64,000 bases of DNA from Merluccius polli (GCA_030340625.1 JAOPHQ010005134.1:241501-305500), one strand, 5' to 3'; shown: positions 1 to 10,709, numbered from the stretch's first letter. The notes: generated by a model not told the origin, from the sequence alone. Made by a program: numbers and translations.

Positions 1-63
1 TTCGGTTCTGTATTCGTGGCTACTATTAGGTCCTCAAGTAGGAGTTATATAAATGTATACAAC

Positions 64-224
64 CTGCCCACAAAATTTTCCAAGACGGAGCTTTTCCCTG
101 CGCTCTGCCCGCCGACGACAGCTATCTGGGGCAGGTCCAGGTTGCAGCTCTGGCCGATGGAGCTGAAGGCGTCTTGGAGCTTGTTGATGAGAGGAATGAG
201 GTCCTCCATTCCTCTGTTGCCCAT
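64..224 (-). CDS. dnm2: Dynamin (closest to dynamin-2), first coding exon, partial gene
   Basis: Dynamins are large GTPases that pinch endocytic vesicles from the plasma membrane. This exon starts at the ATG at 224 with MGNRGMEDLIP, the typical dynamin N-terminus, and contains the P-loop (G1) GGQSAGKSSV at about residues 37-46. It ends after ENFVG with AG, followed by a GT donor at 63-62; the Arg codon is split by the intron, as in vertebrate dynamins. The stretch KLQDAFSSIGQSC resembles dynamin-2 more than dynamin-1 or -3, as I remember those sequences. The rest of the gene lies to the left of the window. An in-frame upstream reading without this Met is also open, but the family start is clear. 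The paralogue assignment is less certain than the family. Confidence 0.85.
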
Positions 225-917
225 AGCGGCTCCTCGCCCAGCGGGCTCTGCTCTGCTCACCTCGGGCTGGAGACACCGCGAAGCTCCGCGCTTAGCTTTT
301 CTCTGGCCAACCCAAAAAGTTCAAACGGGAGTTGCAGCTTTTGTTTTTATCGTTTACTGATTTGAAAAGAGCATACAGCTAACGCCACAGTGTTGATAAG
401 AGCAAAAAAAATCGAAAGCGATATAATTGATTGCAACGTCAAACTACTTGAGCGTAAATAAGTTCTGTCATCATCCGGTCAGGCGACAGTCAGCCTCCAC
501 CGGAGTTAACCCGCCCTGTGCGTTCATTGGTCAAGTCAAATGTCTGTCTAAGCCATCGCTTTGACTTACCATCTATACATGAGGACACACGATGTGGGAA
601 ATTAAAGTAACGATGGGGGGAGCATAGAGTAAATAGAGTTGTTTTTTTTTACTAGACTAAACATCGTCAAATAGGCTGATGTCGCGTCAAATAACTGTAG
701 CCTACTAGCAAAGCTCTTAGTCCTTTATTGACAGTACAGAGAACAGCGGTTTTTATGGTGTTCGGGGTTGACTTATGAACCCACAACCCCCTAGGTAGGC
801 CTGAACCTATTACGTTCAATTACATTGACAGCTGAATAGATGCAGAATGAAGAGCGAGGACGGGGTGCAAACGGAGCTGAAACGGGGTGCCTCACACTGG
901 CGTAGTGGACGGAGTCT
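225..917. other. Upstream region of the dynamin gene, no gene seen
   Basis: This holds the 5' UTR and presumed promoter of the minus-strand dynamin gene. It is fairly GC-rich near 225-300 and AT-rich beyond. I see no other coding exon and no clear transposon ends. Confidence 0.4.
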
Positions 918-1113
918 GTCTCTAATGTAGGCCTAATGTATGCCTATGTCCTAATGTAGGCCTAATGTATGCCTATGTCCTAATGTAGGCCTAATGTAGG
1001 CCTATGTCCTAATGTAGGCCTAATGTAGGTCTATGTCCTAATGTAGACCTAATGTATGCCTATGTCCTAATGTAGGCCTATGTCCTAATGTAGGCCTAAT
1101 GTAGGCCTATGTC
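918..1113. repeat. Minisatellite built on taatgtaggcctaatgtatgcctatgtcc
   Basis: About seven imperfect tandem units of 28-30 bp, each made from the shorter words taatgtaggcc and tatgtcc. Variants such as gtatgcc, gtaggcc and gtagacc are interspersed, so the array has evolved by unequal exchange of both the short word and the longer unit. Confidence 0.85.
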
Positions 1114-1625
1114 CTCCCCCAAATCTGACGCTGGAGGGGCGAGTTTCTGCCAAAGAATGGATTTTGTGTTGACAACCTGACACAGTCAAACACCTGAGTA
1201 AAACCTGCCCCGTAACGTTTTGTATCCACTATACGGCGTCGTCTTCCCCGTTGTGTAAAACACAAATAACCGACATCATCTGATGTATCAATTGTAGGCT
1301 CATCATTTTAGCATTTCGAAAGCTGGATTCTGGCACACTCAGGATGAGCATGAGCTCCTGTAGTTAAGACACACAATATAATACAACCTACCAAAGTCGT
1401 TTAAATAAAATAAATATACATTTCTAATACAATAAATATAGACATTTATTTGCTTCTTTCTTTCTTTCTTTCTTTCTTAGCGAATAACATTTAGTGTATA
1501 GGATTACTATTCTGTGTTGGGTGAGGACTACTCTTGCGTAGCCATATATCGCCGCACTTCATTTTAGCACAGCGTCTGGCTCTACTCATTCTGGCATAGG
1601 GACAAAACACGCCCCGTCTTGTTTG
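1114..1625. other. Intergenic sequence with a (TTTC)n microsatellite
   Basis: No coding exon is visible. A (cttt)n tract lies at 1453-1478. The segment ends where the LTR of gypsy element 1 begins. Confidence 0.5.
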
Positions 1626-2885
1626 TGTGGCGAGCGGAGCTTGGGAATGATACTTGTAAGGGGGGTTATAAGAACCTCTGTAACTAAGATGACCTTATAT
1701 TTAAATGAAGGTGTTGCCAACAACACCACCTGGGGAGTTTCGCCCCCGGAAATAGTTAATTACAAAACACTAAGGACACAGGTTCGTTCACTCAAGAGGC
1801 CAAAGACACGATGTCACTTGTATGAAAACAGTGTATAGATTTTATTACAAAGATATTAAATTGACACAGTAAAAATAGGCACTCGGGGCAAAAATAAAAG
1901 GAACAAAAGTAAATTGATCAGGAGCTGAGGTTCACGGTGTGTCGGAGCTAAGGGGGGGGGGCCGGGGCGGAGACACCCAACCAAAATAAACTAATTACCG
2001 CACACACACACACCGTGGGGAGACCCAAAACCCAGGGGACCACAGCACACAACACAAGGGGAGGGGAATCCCACCACCAGGCCACCAGTACCACCACCGG
2101 ACCTCAGCAACTAAAAAGGGACAGAAGAATCGGGAGAGTAGAGGGGAAATGAAACACACAAAATCTAAAATAAACAATATATCAATTGGTCAAAATAAAC
2201 CAAAATACACGTGGCTAATCTGCCAATATTAGAAATGAATAAAGAAAATAAAGAAAAATGAAGAAATCCTCTGCCCTAATCAAAACAACAAAAGGAAACT
2301 AAATGAAACCAATGAACGTTAGGGCAGAGCAAACCAAGTAACCGCAAAATCAAAATTAAACAAACAAAATAAACCAAAGCCAAAACAGTAGCGCGAAGCA
2401 ACAGCAAAAGCAAAACAGCAGCGGTCCCCCCAGCTGGTAGCGACGTATTGCGGGGCTATCGTTGTAGTCACCCGCGCCGTAGCAATCTGAGGACCCGACA
2501 CATCAATTAGTGCAAAAATCGGTCTGTGTAAACTAAAATAAGATATATTAAAACGACATACCGATCAGTAGGGTTGGCTACTCATGACATGTCCGAGGGA
2601 GGGAGCAAAGGAGGGCTGTACAGCTAGCGATGAGCATCTAAAATTGCACTATCAATTAGCAATTAATAGTGGCGTTCAACAATATAAAAGAATGTCAAAG
2701 CAGCAGGTGCACAGCCGCGCTGTTTTACCTGTCCGACGCAGAGGCACCGGCCCGGAAGTGACGTCACAGGTCATAGAGCAGAGAGAGAACTGGCGGCCGG
2801 GGATCATCCCCTTTATAATGCTGGGCGCCCCCCCCGTGATTGGCTGCGGTATTAGTGAGAGCCCACGGATCTCTAGACTGCCACA
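1626..2885 (-). repeat. 3' LTR of gypsy element 1
   Basis: Read on the minus strand the LTR begins TGTGGCAG and ends CGCCACA, so it has TG...CA termini with short inverted ends. It is 1260 bp and nearly identical to 8437-9695. Confidence 0.95.
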
Positions 2886-2902
2886 TTCTACCCCTCCTCT
2901 TT
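2886..2902 (-). other. Polypurine tract of gypsy element 1
   Basis: On the minus strand aaagaggaggggtagaa directly abuts the TGTGGC start of the 3' LTR, the position needed for plus-strand priming. Confidence 0.8.
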
Positions 2903-2947
2903 GCATCGTCGCCCCGACGATGGACAAAGCAATGCAAACACCAGTTG

Positions 2948-5900
2948 TTAACACCAAGGCCTGAACCATGCAGAAACTGCATTGGACACAGACACAGGAG
3001 GAGCAGCCTCCTGTCTACTGGGCTGTGGAAGATGATGACGATTAGGGTGATGGCCAGCAGTTGACCTTGCAGTCCTGCGCAGGACAACATTACTGGACCC
3101 AGTGCATCTGACTGGAGGGACAGCTGGAGATGGTGAGGCCTCAGTTCGTGGCGCGGTCGAAGGACCATACTCACCAGTGTCCCGACCCGATGGTGACAGC
3201 AGTACACGGGGTGTAGTTGGGATCACTACTGGGGGTGGTGCTAATGGCACAACAAAGTGAGGCTCAGGGGTTTCTTGCCTCAGGACCAGCAAGTCATAGT
3301 CCAGACACCCATCTTCGGAAGGTGATTGTTCTGCTGGTGGTGAATCTGGAGCTAAAACGGGTGGGTCTAGGCTGAGTACAGCCTTTAGCATCGACCGGTG
3401 GACCTGCCTGACCTTAGTCAGGTCATCTACCGGTGCTATGGTATAAACAGAACCACCTTCCTTTGGAGCCCTCAGCACTTGGTACCTGGCAGAGTGCCAA
3501 CGGTCCCGCGTCTTATGGGGACCTCTCGCACTAAAATCGCGTAGAAATACAAGTTGACCCTCGCCTAAGGGTAACTCTTTCACATGCTGGTCGTGATTTC
3601 GCTTTCGACGGTCAGCTGCCTGTTGCAAGCGATCTCGGGCACCGTCGAAGGCCACCTGCAAACGAGCCTGGTGTTCCTGAACCCACTCGTGAACAGTGCC
3701 ACTCACAGGGCTCTCAACTCGACCCAAAAGAAAATCCACTGGGAGCCTCGGTTCCTGGCCGAACATCAGGAAAAAGGGCGACTCTCCAGTGGCCTGATGG
3801 GGAGTGGTATTATAACAGTACAATACCTGGGGCAGACACAAGTTCCAGTCTCTTTTTCGAGACACGGGCAAAGTGCGCAGCAAGTTATGGAGGGTGCGAT
3901 TAAATCGCTCACACTGACCATTGCCAGCTGGGTGGTATGGAGTAGTGCGCGATTTAGCAATTCCATACAAGCTGCAAAGCTGTTGGATCAAGGAGCTCTC
4001 AAAATTACGACCCTGGTCAGAGTGTAACCGGGCTGGGACACCAAATTTATAAAACCATTCTGCCACCAGAACCTTGGCTACGGTGGAGGCACGTTGATCC
4101 CTGGTAGGGATAGCCACTGTGTACTTGCTAAAAACGTCTGTCATTACTAAAACATTCTCCATACCATTCTGGGCAGGTTCTAGACAGGTGTAGTCAATGG
4201 CCAGGATCTCATTGGGGCGTGAGGCCAACAAATGCCCCAAGAAGCTGCGAGCTATTGGATGGACAGCTTTTGCGACCTGACACCGCTCACAGGTTTGACA
4301 CCACTGGGCAACCGCGGAAGACATGCCAGGCCAATAACAGCGAGCTCGCAGGAGTGCCAGCGTTCTCTCCACTCCCTGATGGCCATGCTCTTGGTGAAGT
4401 TGGGTTAGGACCTCCTCTATCAGTGCTGCTGGTAACAACAACTGCAGCACCGCCTCACCACCATCCGAGCGGAACACTTGCCGATACAACACTCCATCTC
4501 TTTCCACAAGGCGGTCCCACTGCCGGAGCAAAGCAAGGGCAGATGGTGACAATTGTTGCCGCTCCTCAAGATTGGGACGTTGCCTCCTCACCCAAAATGC
4601 CAGCAAGCTCTGAATTACAGGGTCAGCCTGTTGAAGTGCCACAATCTCAGACGGGCTGTGCTGTGGCAAGGCAGAGATTGCAGTTTGAGTTACCTCAACC
4701 TTGTTTGATGCCAATGCTTGCTGCAACGCCATTGGCATAACAGTCCCTGGAAGCATAGCTTCCATCTCCTGTGGACCAGGCGGGTGTTGACGTGAAAGGG
4801 CATCGGCATTTCTGTTACTCCTCCCTGTTCGGTACTTTAGTTCAAAATCAAAGGCTGCAAGTTGTGCTACCCAACGCTGCTCCGTGGCAGCCAATTTGGC
4901 AGAGGAAAGGTGCCTCAGGGGGTTGTTGTCGGTATAAACAACACACTTATGACCCAGCAAATACTCCCTGAACTTTTCGGTCATGGCCCATTTAAGGGCC
5001 AGAAACTCGAGCTTCATAGAGCTGTAGTTTTCCATATTTCTTTCGGTGGGCCTCAGGCCTCGACTAGCGTAGGCTACTGGTCTCACCCTGCCTGCTTGCT
5101 CTTGAGAGAGCACCGCTCCCAAGCCACCATAGCTGGCATCAACCTCCAAAATGAAGGGTAGTGAAAAATCTGCGTAGGCCAGCACTGGTGCAGTGGTGAG
5201 CCTAGTTTTCAGTGCCTGAAAACTCTCCTGACACTCCTGAGTCCAACACCCTATAACGCCACGCCCAGACCTCTTAGATGGTGCACGGGCCCACTCAGCC
5301 ACGGTTTTGTGCAGGGGGGCGGCCAACTTGGCAAACCCCTCCACAAACCGCCTGTAATAACTGGCAAAACCAAGGAAAGATCGCAAGTCAGAGACTGTGG
5401 TGGAAATCGGCCAATTTGCAACCACCTCAATCTTACCGGGGTCTGTCGAAACACCATTACCAGAGATCACATGGCCTAAATAGTGAACCTCCTTCTGGAA
5501 AAAGGAACACTTGCTGAGTTTAGCCTTAAGGCCTTCATGTTCAAGGCGGTTTAGGACAACCTTCAGCCTCTCCAAATGTTGCTCCACTGTTGATGAAAAG
5601 ACAACAATATCATCCAGATACAACAATAACGACTGACACTGTTGGTCTCCAAAGATGCGCTGCATCAGCCTTTGAAAGGTGCTGGGAGCATTACAAAGCC
5701 CAAAAGGCATCCTGTTCCATTCGAACAATCCAAATGGTGTACAGAATGCAGTCTTTGACCGGTCGGCCTCAGTGACTGGTACCTGGTTATAGCCGCTGGC
5801 CAGATCCAGGGTTGAGAACCAGCGGGCACCAGATAACGCATCTAGCGACTCCTCGATGCGTGGCAGAGGAAAGGCGTCTTTTCTGGTCTTACCATTCAAC

Positions 5901-7132
5901 TGTCGATAGTCAACACACATGCGGAGACTACCATCCTTTTTCCTAACCAGCACGATAGGAGAAGCATATGGGCTGCTACTCTCTCGAATGACCTGGGACG
6001 ACAATAGCTGATTGATGTGCTCCTTCACTGCCTCATAATCAGAAGGTGGAATACGCCGATAGCGTTGTCGGACTGGGGCATCATCAACCAGAGGGATGTC
6101 ATGAGAGACTAGGTTGGTACAACCCAGGTCTCCATCATGGGCTGAAAAGACAGAGGTGTATTGCCTAAGCAAAGGTCTGACCTGACCCTGTTCATCAGGT
6201 GACAATGATGACAGGTCTATGTCATCCACCTGCTGCTGTACTGGGGGGGAAACCATGCAAGATGACACCGTGGCCACCACTAATGGCACCTCGTGGATGC
6301 CAGATGGAAGGCTAACAACATTTACTATGTCTAAAGTGCCGACAACAGTGCGGGGGTACAGCAACACATCAGTGGAACCAACGTTAATGACTGGTACGTA
6401 TGCTGTTCCCTGATGTACTTGAACCAGAGCAGGGGACGTAATTAGACCAGCAGGCAACCCAACGTCCAGTGGTTCAAACAGCACTGTGGACTCGGAAAAT
6501 GCCTCAGAACATGTGGCTGCCACTATTTTCATGATACCGCCAGGGATGCGCCAAGCTCTCTTTCCCCTGACCTTCACCTTCCCTGGACTGGGCTGTGGGG
6601 CCTTAGTGCTAGCACAATGGCACTGCTGCAGTGCCTGCACAACAGGTTCTGGGGACCCAGAGACACAGGGCTGGGAAAACAAGGCCAGACCATGCTGCCC
6701 AAAAAGTTCTTGGTAGCATTTACGGATGATGTTCATACCCAACACACCAGGCACCTGCGAAGGCACACCACCAGGGGTATCCCTCACAATCAACACTCCA
6801 CAGCTTGACATCAACTTGCCACACAGGCGTACCTCTAACTCCAGATAGCCGATGTAGGGGATCTCCAGACCATTAGCAGCTCTAAGCTGCAACCAGTGGC
6901 ACGATTGGAGGCGCTCCTGACCCCAAGGCTCAAAGTTCTGGCGGAAAAAGCTCTCAGAAATAGTGGACACCATAGAACCAGTATCCACCAAACAGGGCAC
7001 TTTCACGCCACCCATGTCCACACCCAAATGGGGACAGGATGAAATAAGTTTAGAAGCTTCTAAACTATTTAAAACCACTTGTGAGCCAGTAGCGGCCCCA
7101 TCCGAACTGTGACTCTGCAATTCGGCGGGCAC
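2948..7132 (-). CDS. Gypsy element 1 Pol polyprotein (protease, RT, RNase H, integrase)
   Basis: Open reading frame of 1394 residues. An aspartic protease motif DTGS is at residues 50-53. The reverse transcriptase carries MCVDYRQLN and the catalytic YLDD at about 505-508. RNase H follows, with EVDAS near 660 and YTDNNPL near 730. The integrase has an HHCC zinc region (HGHQGVER...CERCQ) near 930, then the DDE region with HSDQGRNF and GNGQCERFNRT. A proline-rich tail ends FRPWC. The first in-frame codon next to the gag stop is GTG (7132-7130), overlapping the gag stop TAG by one base; no ATG lies nearby. Pol is therefore in the -1 frame of gag and is probably made as a Gag-Pol fusion by frameshifting, or by unusual re-initiation. 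The frame has no internal stops, which fits a young element. Confidence 0.93.
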   Translation of the reverse strand: MPAELQSHSSDGAATGSQVVLNSLEASKLISSCPHLGVDMGGVKVPCLVDTGSMVSTISESFFRQNFEPWGQERLQSCHWLQLRAANGLEIPYIGYLELEVRLCGKLMSSCGVLIVRDTPGGVPSQVPGVLGMNIIRKCYQELFGQHGLALFSQPCVSGSPEPVVQALQQCHCASTKAPQPSPGKVKVRGKRAWRIPGGIMKIVAATCSEAFSESTVLFEPLDVGLPAGLITSPALVQVHQGTAYVPVINVGSTDVLLYPRTVVGTLDIVNVVSLPSGIHEVPLVVATVSSCMVSPPVQQQVDDIDLSSLSPDEQGQVRPLLRQYTSVFSAHDGDLGCTNLVSHDIPLVDDAPVRQRYRRIPPSDYEAVKEHINQLLSSQVIRESSSPYASPIVLVRKKDGSLRMCVDYRQLNGKTRKDAFPLPRIEESLDALSGARWFSTLDLASGYNQVPVTEADRSKTAFCTPFGLFEWNRMPFGLCNAPSTFQRLMQRIFGDQQCQSLLLYLDDIVVFSSTVEQHLERLKVVLNRLEHEGLKAKLSKCSFFQKEVHYLGHVISGNGVSTDPGKIEVVANWPISTTVSDLRSFLGFASYYRRFVEGFAKLAAPLHKTVAEWARAPSKRSGRGVIGCWTQECQESFQALKTRLTTAPVLAYADFSLPFILEVDASYGGLGAVLSQEQAGRVRPVAYASRGLRPTERNMENYSSMKLEFLALKWAMTEKFREYLLGHKCVVYTDNNPLRHLSSAKLAATEQRWVAQLAAFDFELKYRTGRSNRNADALSRQHPPGPQEMEAMLPGTVMPMALQQALASNKVEVTQTAISALPQHSPSEIVALQQADPVIQSLLAFWVRRQRPNLEERQQLSPSALALLRQWDRLVERDGVLYRQVFRSDGGEAVLQLLLPAALIEEVLTQLHQEHGHQGVERTLALLRARCYWPGMSSAVAQWCQTCERCQVAKAVHPIARSFLGHLLASRPNEILAIDYTCLEPAQNGMENVLVMTDVFSKYTVAIPTRDQRASTVAKVLVAEWFYKFGVPARLHSDQGRNFESSLIQQLCSLYGIAKSRTTPYHPAGNGQCERFNRTLHNLLRTLPVSRKRDWNLCLPQVLYCYNTTPHQATGESPFFLMFGQEPRLPVDFLLGRVESPVSGTVHEWVQEHQARLQVAFDGARDRLQQAADRRKRNHDQHVKELPLGEGQLVFLRDFSARGPHKTRDRWHSARYQVLRAPKEGGSVYTIAPVDDLTKVRQVHRSMLKAVLSLDPPVLAPDSPPAEQSPSEDGCLDYDLLVLRQETPEPHFVVPLAPPPVVIPTTPRVLLSPSGRDTGEYGPSTAPRTEASPSPAVPPVRCTGSSNVVLRRTARSTAGHHPNRHHLPQPSRQEAAPPVSVSNAVSAWFRPWC

Positions 7133-8178
7133 TAGTTTTCCGACACAGAACGAGATCGTGTTGCAGAATTAAGTGCCGATTGCACATGTGGTGCTAAAAG
7201 GGGAATATGTCCTCTACACTCCCTTGCAAAATGGCCAGGCTGATGACAGCGCCTGCATATTACTGGGCCATTACGGGGCGGACGACTGTGCTGGCTAGAG
7301 CTCTGGAGGAGAGCAATGCTTCGAGTGAGCTGACTAAGTTGCTCCTGCTGACACTTAAACATCTCCCTCAGCTCAGCCATCTCAGACACTGGGGGTGAAG
7401 CAACCGTATCCTGTGGGCCAACACGAACACCATACTGTACACCAAACACCGAGGGGACGGATTGACTACGACCCCTCACGCCACCAGGCAAACCCTCACG
7501 CTCCCACCGGATAGCCTCTGCTCGGACATCAAGCAAGGTGGAATCAGGCTGTCTGCGCACCAACTGCTTTAACTCACGACGCAGGGAGCCATCTAGCACA
7601 TGCTCAGCGAATTGGTCTCTTAATAGAGCTGCTGAATTTAGCATGGGACTAGGCGCATTACGCTTTACCTTCTCCATGAAGCCCATCAAGGCTAGGGAGA
7701 ACTCCTGAAGAGTTTCTCCTTCCTGCTGCCTCCTGGAGAAGAAGGCCTCCTGCAGAGCAACATATGACTCAGAGCAACCATATAGCTCCTGTAAAATGGC
7801 CAATACTCTGTCAGGGTCTCCTCTCTCTGCACTGGAACGGTACTTAATCTCCTCTCTAGCCTCTCCCTCTAGGTGATCAAAAATAAAAAATGCCTGATCA
7901 GGCCTGGATAAATGTCGAGCCCCCATACATGCCTGTATCTCCTCCACCCACTCAGCCAAACCTATACCCGCCCTCCCCCTAAAGATGGGACATTTCCGAT
8001 CTCGAGGGACAAACACTAGTCTCTCTGTTGCAGGGGCATTAACAATGGAGGGGGCAGTAGGTGGCACAGATGAAGTAGAAGGCACCGCGCTCAGGTCAAC
8101 CTGTTCACGACGCAAACGATCATTGTCAGCCTTTAATTGTGTAACCAACTCCCTGAGTTCCTGAAACTCAGCGTCCAT
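7132..8178 (-). CDS. Gypsy element 1 Gag
   Basis: Gag forms the particle and packages the RNA. The ATG at 8178 gives 348 residues; an in-frame TTG lies further upstream. The N-terminus is a predicted coiled coil (FQELRELVTQLKADNDRL). A capsid-like region (GLAEWVEEIQ, HLEGEAREEI, SRRQQEGETLQEFSLAL) resembles the Gag fold that was domesticated in PNMA-type vertebrate genes; that likeness is from memory. A single CCHC zinc knuckle, CRRCHQPGHFAREC, lies near the C-terminus. It stops with TAG at 7134-7132, immediately after GGAAAAC. It is paralogous to the gag of element 2, with which it shares long stretches. Confidence 0.92.
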   Translation of the reverse strand: MDAEFQELRELVTQLKADNDRLRREQVDLSAVPSTSSVPPTAPSIVNAPATERLVFVPRDRKCPIFRGRAGIGLAEWVEEIQACMGARHLSRPDQAFFIFDHLEGEAREEIKYRSSAERGDPDRVLAILQELYGCSESYVALQEAFFSRRQQEGETLQEFSLALMGFMEKVKRNAPSPMLNSAALLRDQFAEHVLDGSLRRELKQLVRRQPDSTLLDVRAEAIRWEREGLPGGVRGRSQSVPSVFGVQYGVRVGPQDTVASPPVSEMAELREMFKCQQEQLSQLTRSIALLQSSSQHSRPPRNGPVICRRCHQPGHFARECRGHIPLLAPHVQSALNSATRSRSVSEN

Positions 8179-8415
8179 GGCTACAACGATACGTACCAAG
8201 ACGTCAATAAATAAGTGCCTAACTAGAGAACGGACAAGTGAGGGGTGTGGGGGACGGTCTCACCAAAACCTGTATGAGGGACGACTGGAAACCGCTGCTG
8301 CTTTGCCTCTAAACACCACTGCTCCAAGAGAAATGCCTACAAGAAAAACATCATCAAAACACACAAAGGGAACAAAACAACAACAAGTGAGCACGTGTCT
8401 GCCGTTAAATGAGTG

Positions 8416-8433
8416 ATCCTGCCGACAACGCCA
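8416..8433 (-). other. Primer-binding site, tRNA-Ser type
   Basis: The minus strand reads TGGCGTTGTCGGCAGGAT, three bases from the 5' LTR. Its complement ends in CCA and matches the 3' end of vertebrate tRNA-Ser(AGA) as I remember it, except at one base. Element 2 carries the identical site. Confidence 0.75.
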
Positions 8434-8436
8434 GAT

Positions 8437-9695
8437 TGTGGCGAGCGGAGCTTGGGAATGATACTTGTAAGGGGGGTTATAAGAACCTCTGTAACTAAGA
8501 TGACCTTATATTTAAATGAAGGTGTTGCCAACAACGCCACCTGGGGAGTTTCGCCCCCGGAAATAGTTAATTACAAAACACTAAGGACACAGGTTCGTTC
8601 ACTCAAGAGGCCAAAGACACGATGTCACTTGTATGAAAACAGTGTATAGATTTTATTACAAAGATATTAAATTGACACAGTAAAAATAGGCACTCGGGGC
8701 AAAAATAAAAGGAACAAAAGTAAATTGATCAGGAGCTGAGGTTCACGGTGTGTCGGAGCTAAGGGGGGGGGGCCGGGGCGGAGACACCCAACCAAAATAA
8801 ACTAATTACCGCACACACACACACCGTGGGGAGACCCAAAACCCAGGGGACCACAGCACACAACACAAGGGGAGGGGAATCCCACCACCAGGCCACCAGT
8901 ACCACCACCGGACCTCAGCAACTAAAAAGGGACAGAAGAATCGGGAGAGTAGAGGGGAAATGAAACACACAAAATCTAAAATAAACAATATATCAATTGG
9001 TCAAAATAAACCAAAATACACGTGGCTAATCTGCCAATATTAGAAATGAATAAAGAAAATAAAGAAAAATGAAGAAATCCTCTGCCCTAATCAAAACAAC
9101 AAAAGGAAACTAAATGAAACCAATGAACGTTAGGGCAGAGCAAACCAAGTAACCGCAAAATCAAAATTAAACAAACAAAATAAACCAAAGCCAAAACAGT
9201 AGCGCGAAGCAACAGCAAAAGCAAAACAGCAGCGGTCCCCCCAGCTGGTAGCGACGTATTGCGGGGCTATCGTTGTAGTCACCCGCGCCGTAGCAATCTG
9301 AGGACCCGACACATCAATTAGTGCAAAAATCGGTCTGTGTAAACTAAAATAAGATATATTAAAACGACATACCGATCAGTAGGGTTGGCTACTCATGACA
9401 TGTCCGAGGGAGGGAGCAAAGGAGGGCTGTACAGCTAGCGATGAGCATCTAAAATTGCACTATCAATTAGCAATTAATAGTGGCGTTCAACAATATAAAA
9501 GAATGTCAAAGCAGCAGGTGCACAGCCGCGCTGTTTTACCTGTCCGACGCAGAGGCACCGGCCCGGAAGTGACGTCACAGGTCATAGAGCAGAGAGAGAA
9601 CTGGCGGCCGGGGATCATCCCCTTTATAATGCTGGGCGCCCCCCCGTGATTGGCTGCGGTATTAGTGAGAGCCCACGGATCTCTAGACTGCCACA
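8437..9695 (-). repeat. 5' LTR of gypsy element 1
   Basis: 1259 bp, the partner of 1626-2885. It should carry the promoter of the element on the minus strand. It has one C fewer in the C-run near 9639 than the other LTR. Confidence 0.95.
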
Positions 9696-9753
9696 TTCGT
9701 ATTTCTTTAATCAATCACAATCGTCTTGGCAGTGTTGAAGGGGGAGGAGTGTA

Positions 9754-10638
9754 TTCACACCAAAAGCGTCTTGCGCTGCAAAGACGCTTTGACGCTCAAA
9801 AAGATTCGCTGCGAATATTTTTGTTCGCTTTTGACGCTCAAGACGCTCAATGACGTACAATTAAATTATGCAGACGCATTTAAAGGAGCCGTATGCTTTT
9901 AGACAGCCATATCAAAGAGTGAACTCCCACTTTGGCCATATATTGCAGAGACGGTTTTGCTTGTTGCATAAACGATAGTCGCACATCCCTCGTAACTACG
10001 CCGTGAAGGTGAACCCTCCCGGACTCCGCTATTAACATGAACCGCTCCGCCGAAGGAGCCGCACGTCCACACGCACCGGACACCAGAATACAAACACACA
10101 TGTTTTACATTTGATTGCTTTTAAATAAAGTTGTGTGCAGTTATACGGTAAATACGATTAAGTGTCCAATGTCTCCTACCTGGTCCAGAACCGCTTGGTC
10201 CATGCCGTTAATGGGCGGCCCGCTTCGTGCGTGTGTTTGTAAAAATGATATTTAAGCTGATTATTACGGTATAGTCTCTGAAATAAAAAAGGCTTGGATC
10301 GTACAACACCGAGTGCCCCGCCACAGCCGCGATTATCTTTTCCGTCGACATTTTACAGTAGGAACCAACAAAGTACAGTAGGAACCAAAGTGCCGGTGTT
10401 CCCCGGGACCCACCCAAACGGAGAGCGTCTACATTCAGATTGGCTGTCAGTTTTTGCCGCTGAAACGCGTCATAGTAATTTGCATAAAGTTAAACTGTCT
10501 TCAACTTTTTTTTGACGCTCTGGACGCTCAACTTTTGACGCTGGAAGCGTTTGACGCTTGTGACGCTTTGGACGCTCTTGCCCATAGAAAGTGAATGACT
10601 TCCGGCGTCTTTGCAGCGCAAGACGCTTTTGGTGTGAA
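9754..10638. mobile_element. Non-autonomous TIR DNA transposon with a MADF-like exon
   Basis: A perfect 34-bp terminal inverted repeat starts ttcacaccaaaagcgtcttg at 9754-9787 and returns inverted at 10605-10638. A weaker match continues out to 9749 and 10643. Subterminal regions are packed with the word gacgct in both orientations (9781-9850 and 10513-10575). A first-exon remnant on the minus strand lies inside. I did not find a convincing target duplication, so the superfamily is not fixed; MADF exons suggest PIF/Harbinger. Confidence 0.8.
10268..10351 (-). pseudogene. MADF/Myb-SANT-like first exon inside the TIR element
   Basis: ATG at 10351, 28 codons, ending at a GT donor (10267-10266) in phase 0. 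The peptide (MSTEKIIAAV...HSVLYDPSLFYFRDYT) has the layout of the start of a MADF domain: a basic residue, hydrophobic helix, xPxLYDxxxxxYRD. PIF/Harbinger elements often encode such DNA-binding proteins. No downstream exon is visible before the element ends, so this is a remnant of a larger parent. Confidence 0.55.
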
Positions 10639-10709
10639 CGCACAGTAAGGTATAAGCCCGCCCAGAGCCAGCCATTAGGCGACTATTTCAGTCGCCCAAT
10701 GGCTGGTGG

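Larger units (their letters stand above)
1626..9695 (-). mobile_element. Ty3/gypsy LTR retrotransposon 1, complete, minus strand
   Basis: The element is complete: LTR, tRNA-Ser type primer site, gag, pol (protease, reverse transcriptase, RNase H, integrase), polypurine tract, LTR. The two LTRs differ by only about one substitution (1727 against 8537) and one C in a C-run, so insertion was very recent. The order protease-RT-RNase H-integrase places it in Ty3/gypsy. Immediate flanks are tttg (1622-1625) and ttcg (9696-9699), a possible 4-bp target duplication with one mismatch. No envelope gene is seen. Confidence 0.95.

Noticed and set aside
7132..8178. Possible domesticated PNMA-like host gene
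   Set aside because: The gene sits between LTRs, a primer site and pol, and the LTRs are nearly identical, so it is the gag of a live retrotransposon.
8416..8433. Partial tRNA gene
   Set aside because: Only 18 nt matching the 3' end of tRNA-Ser, placed next to an LTR: a primer-binding site.
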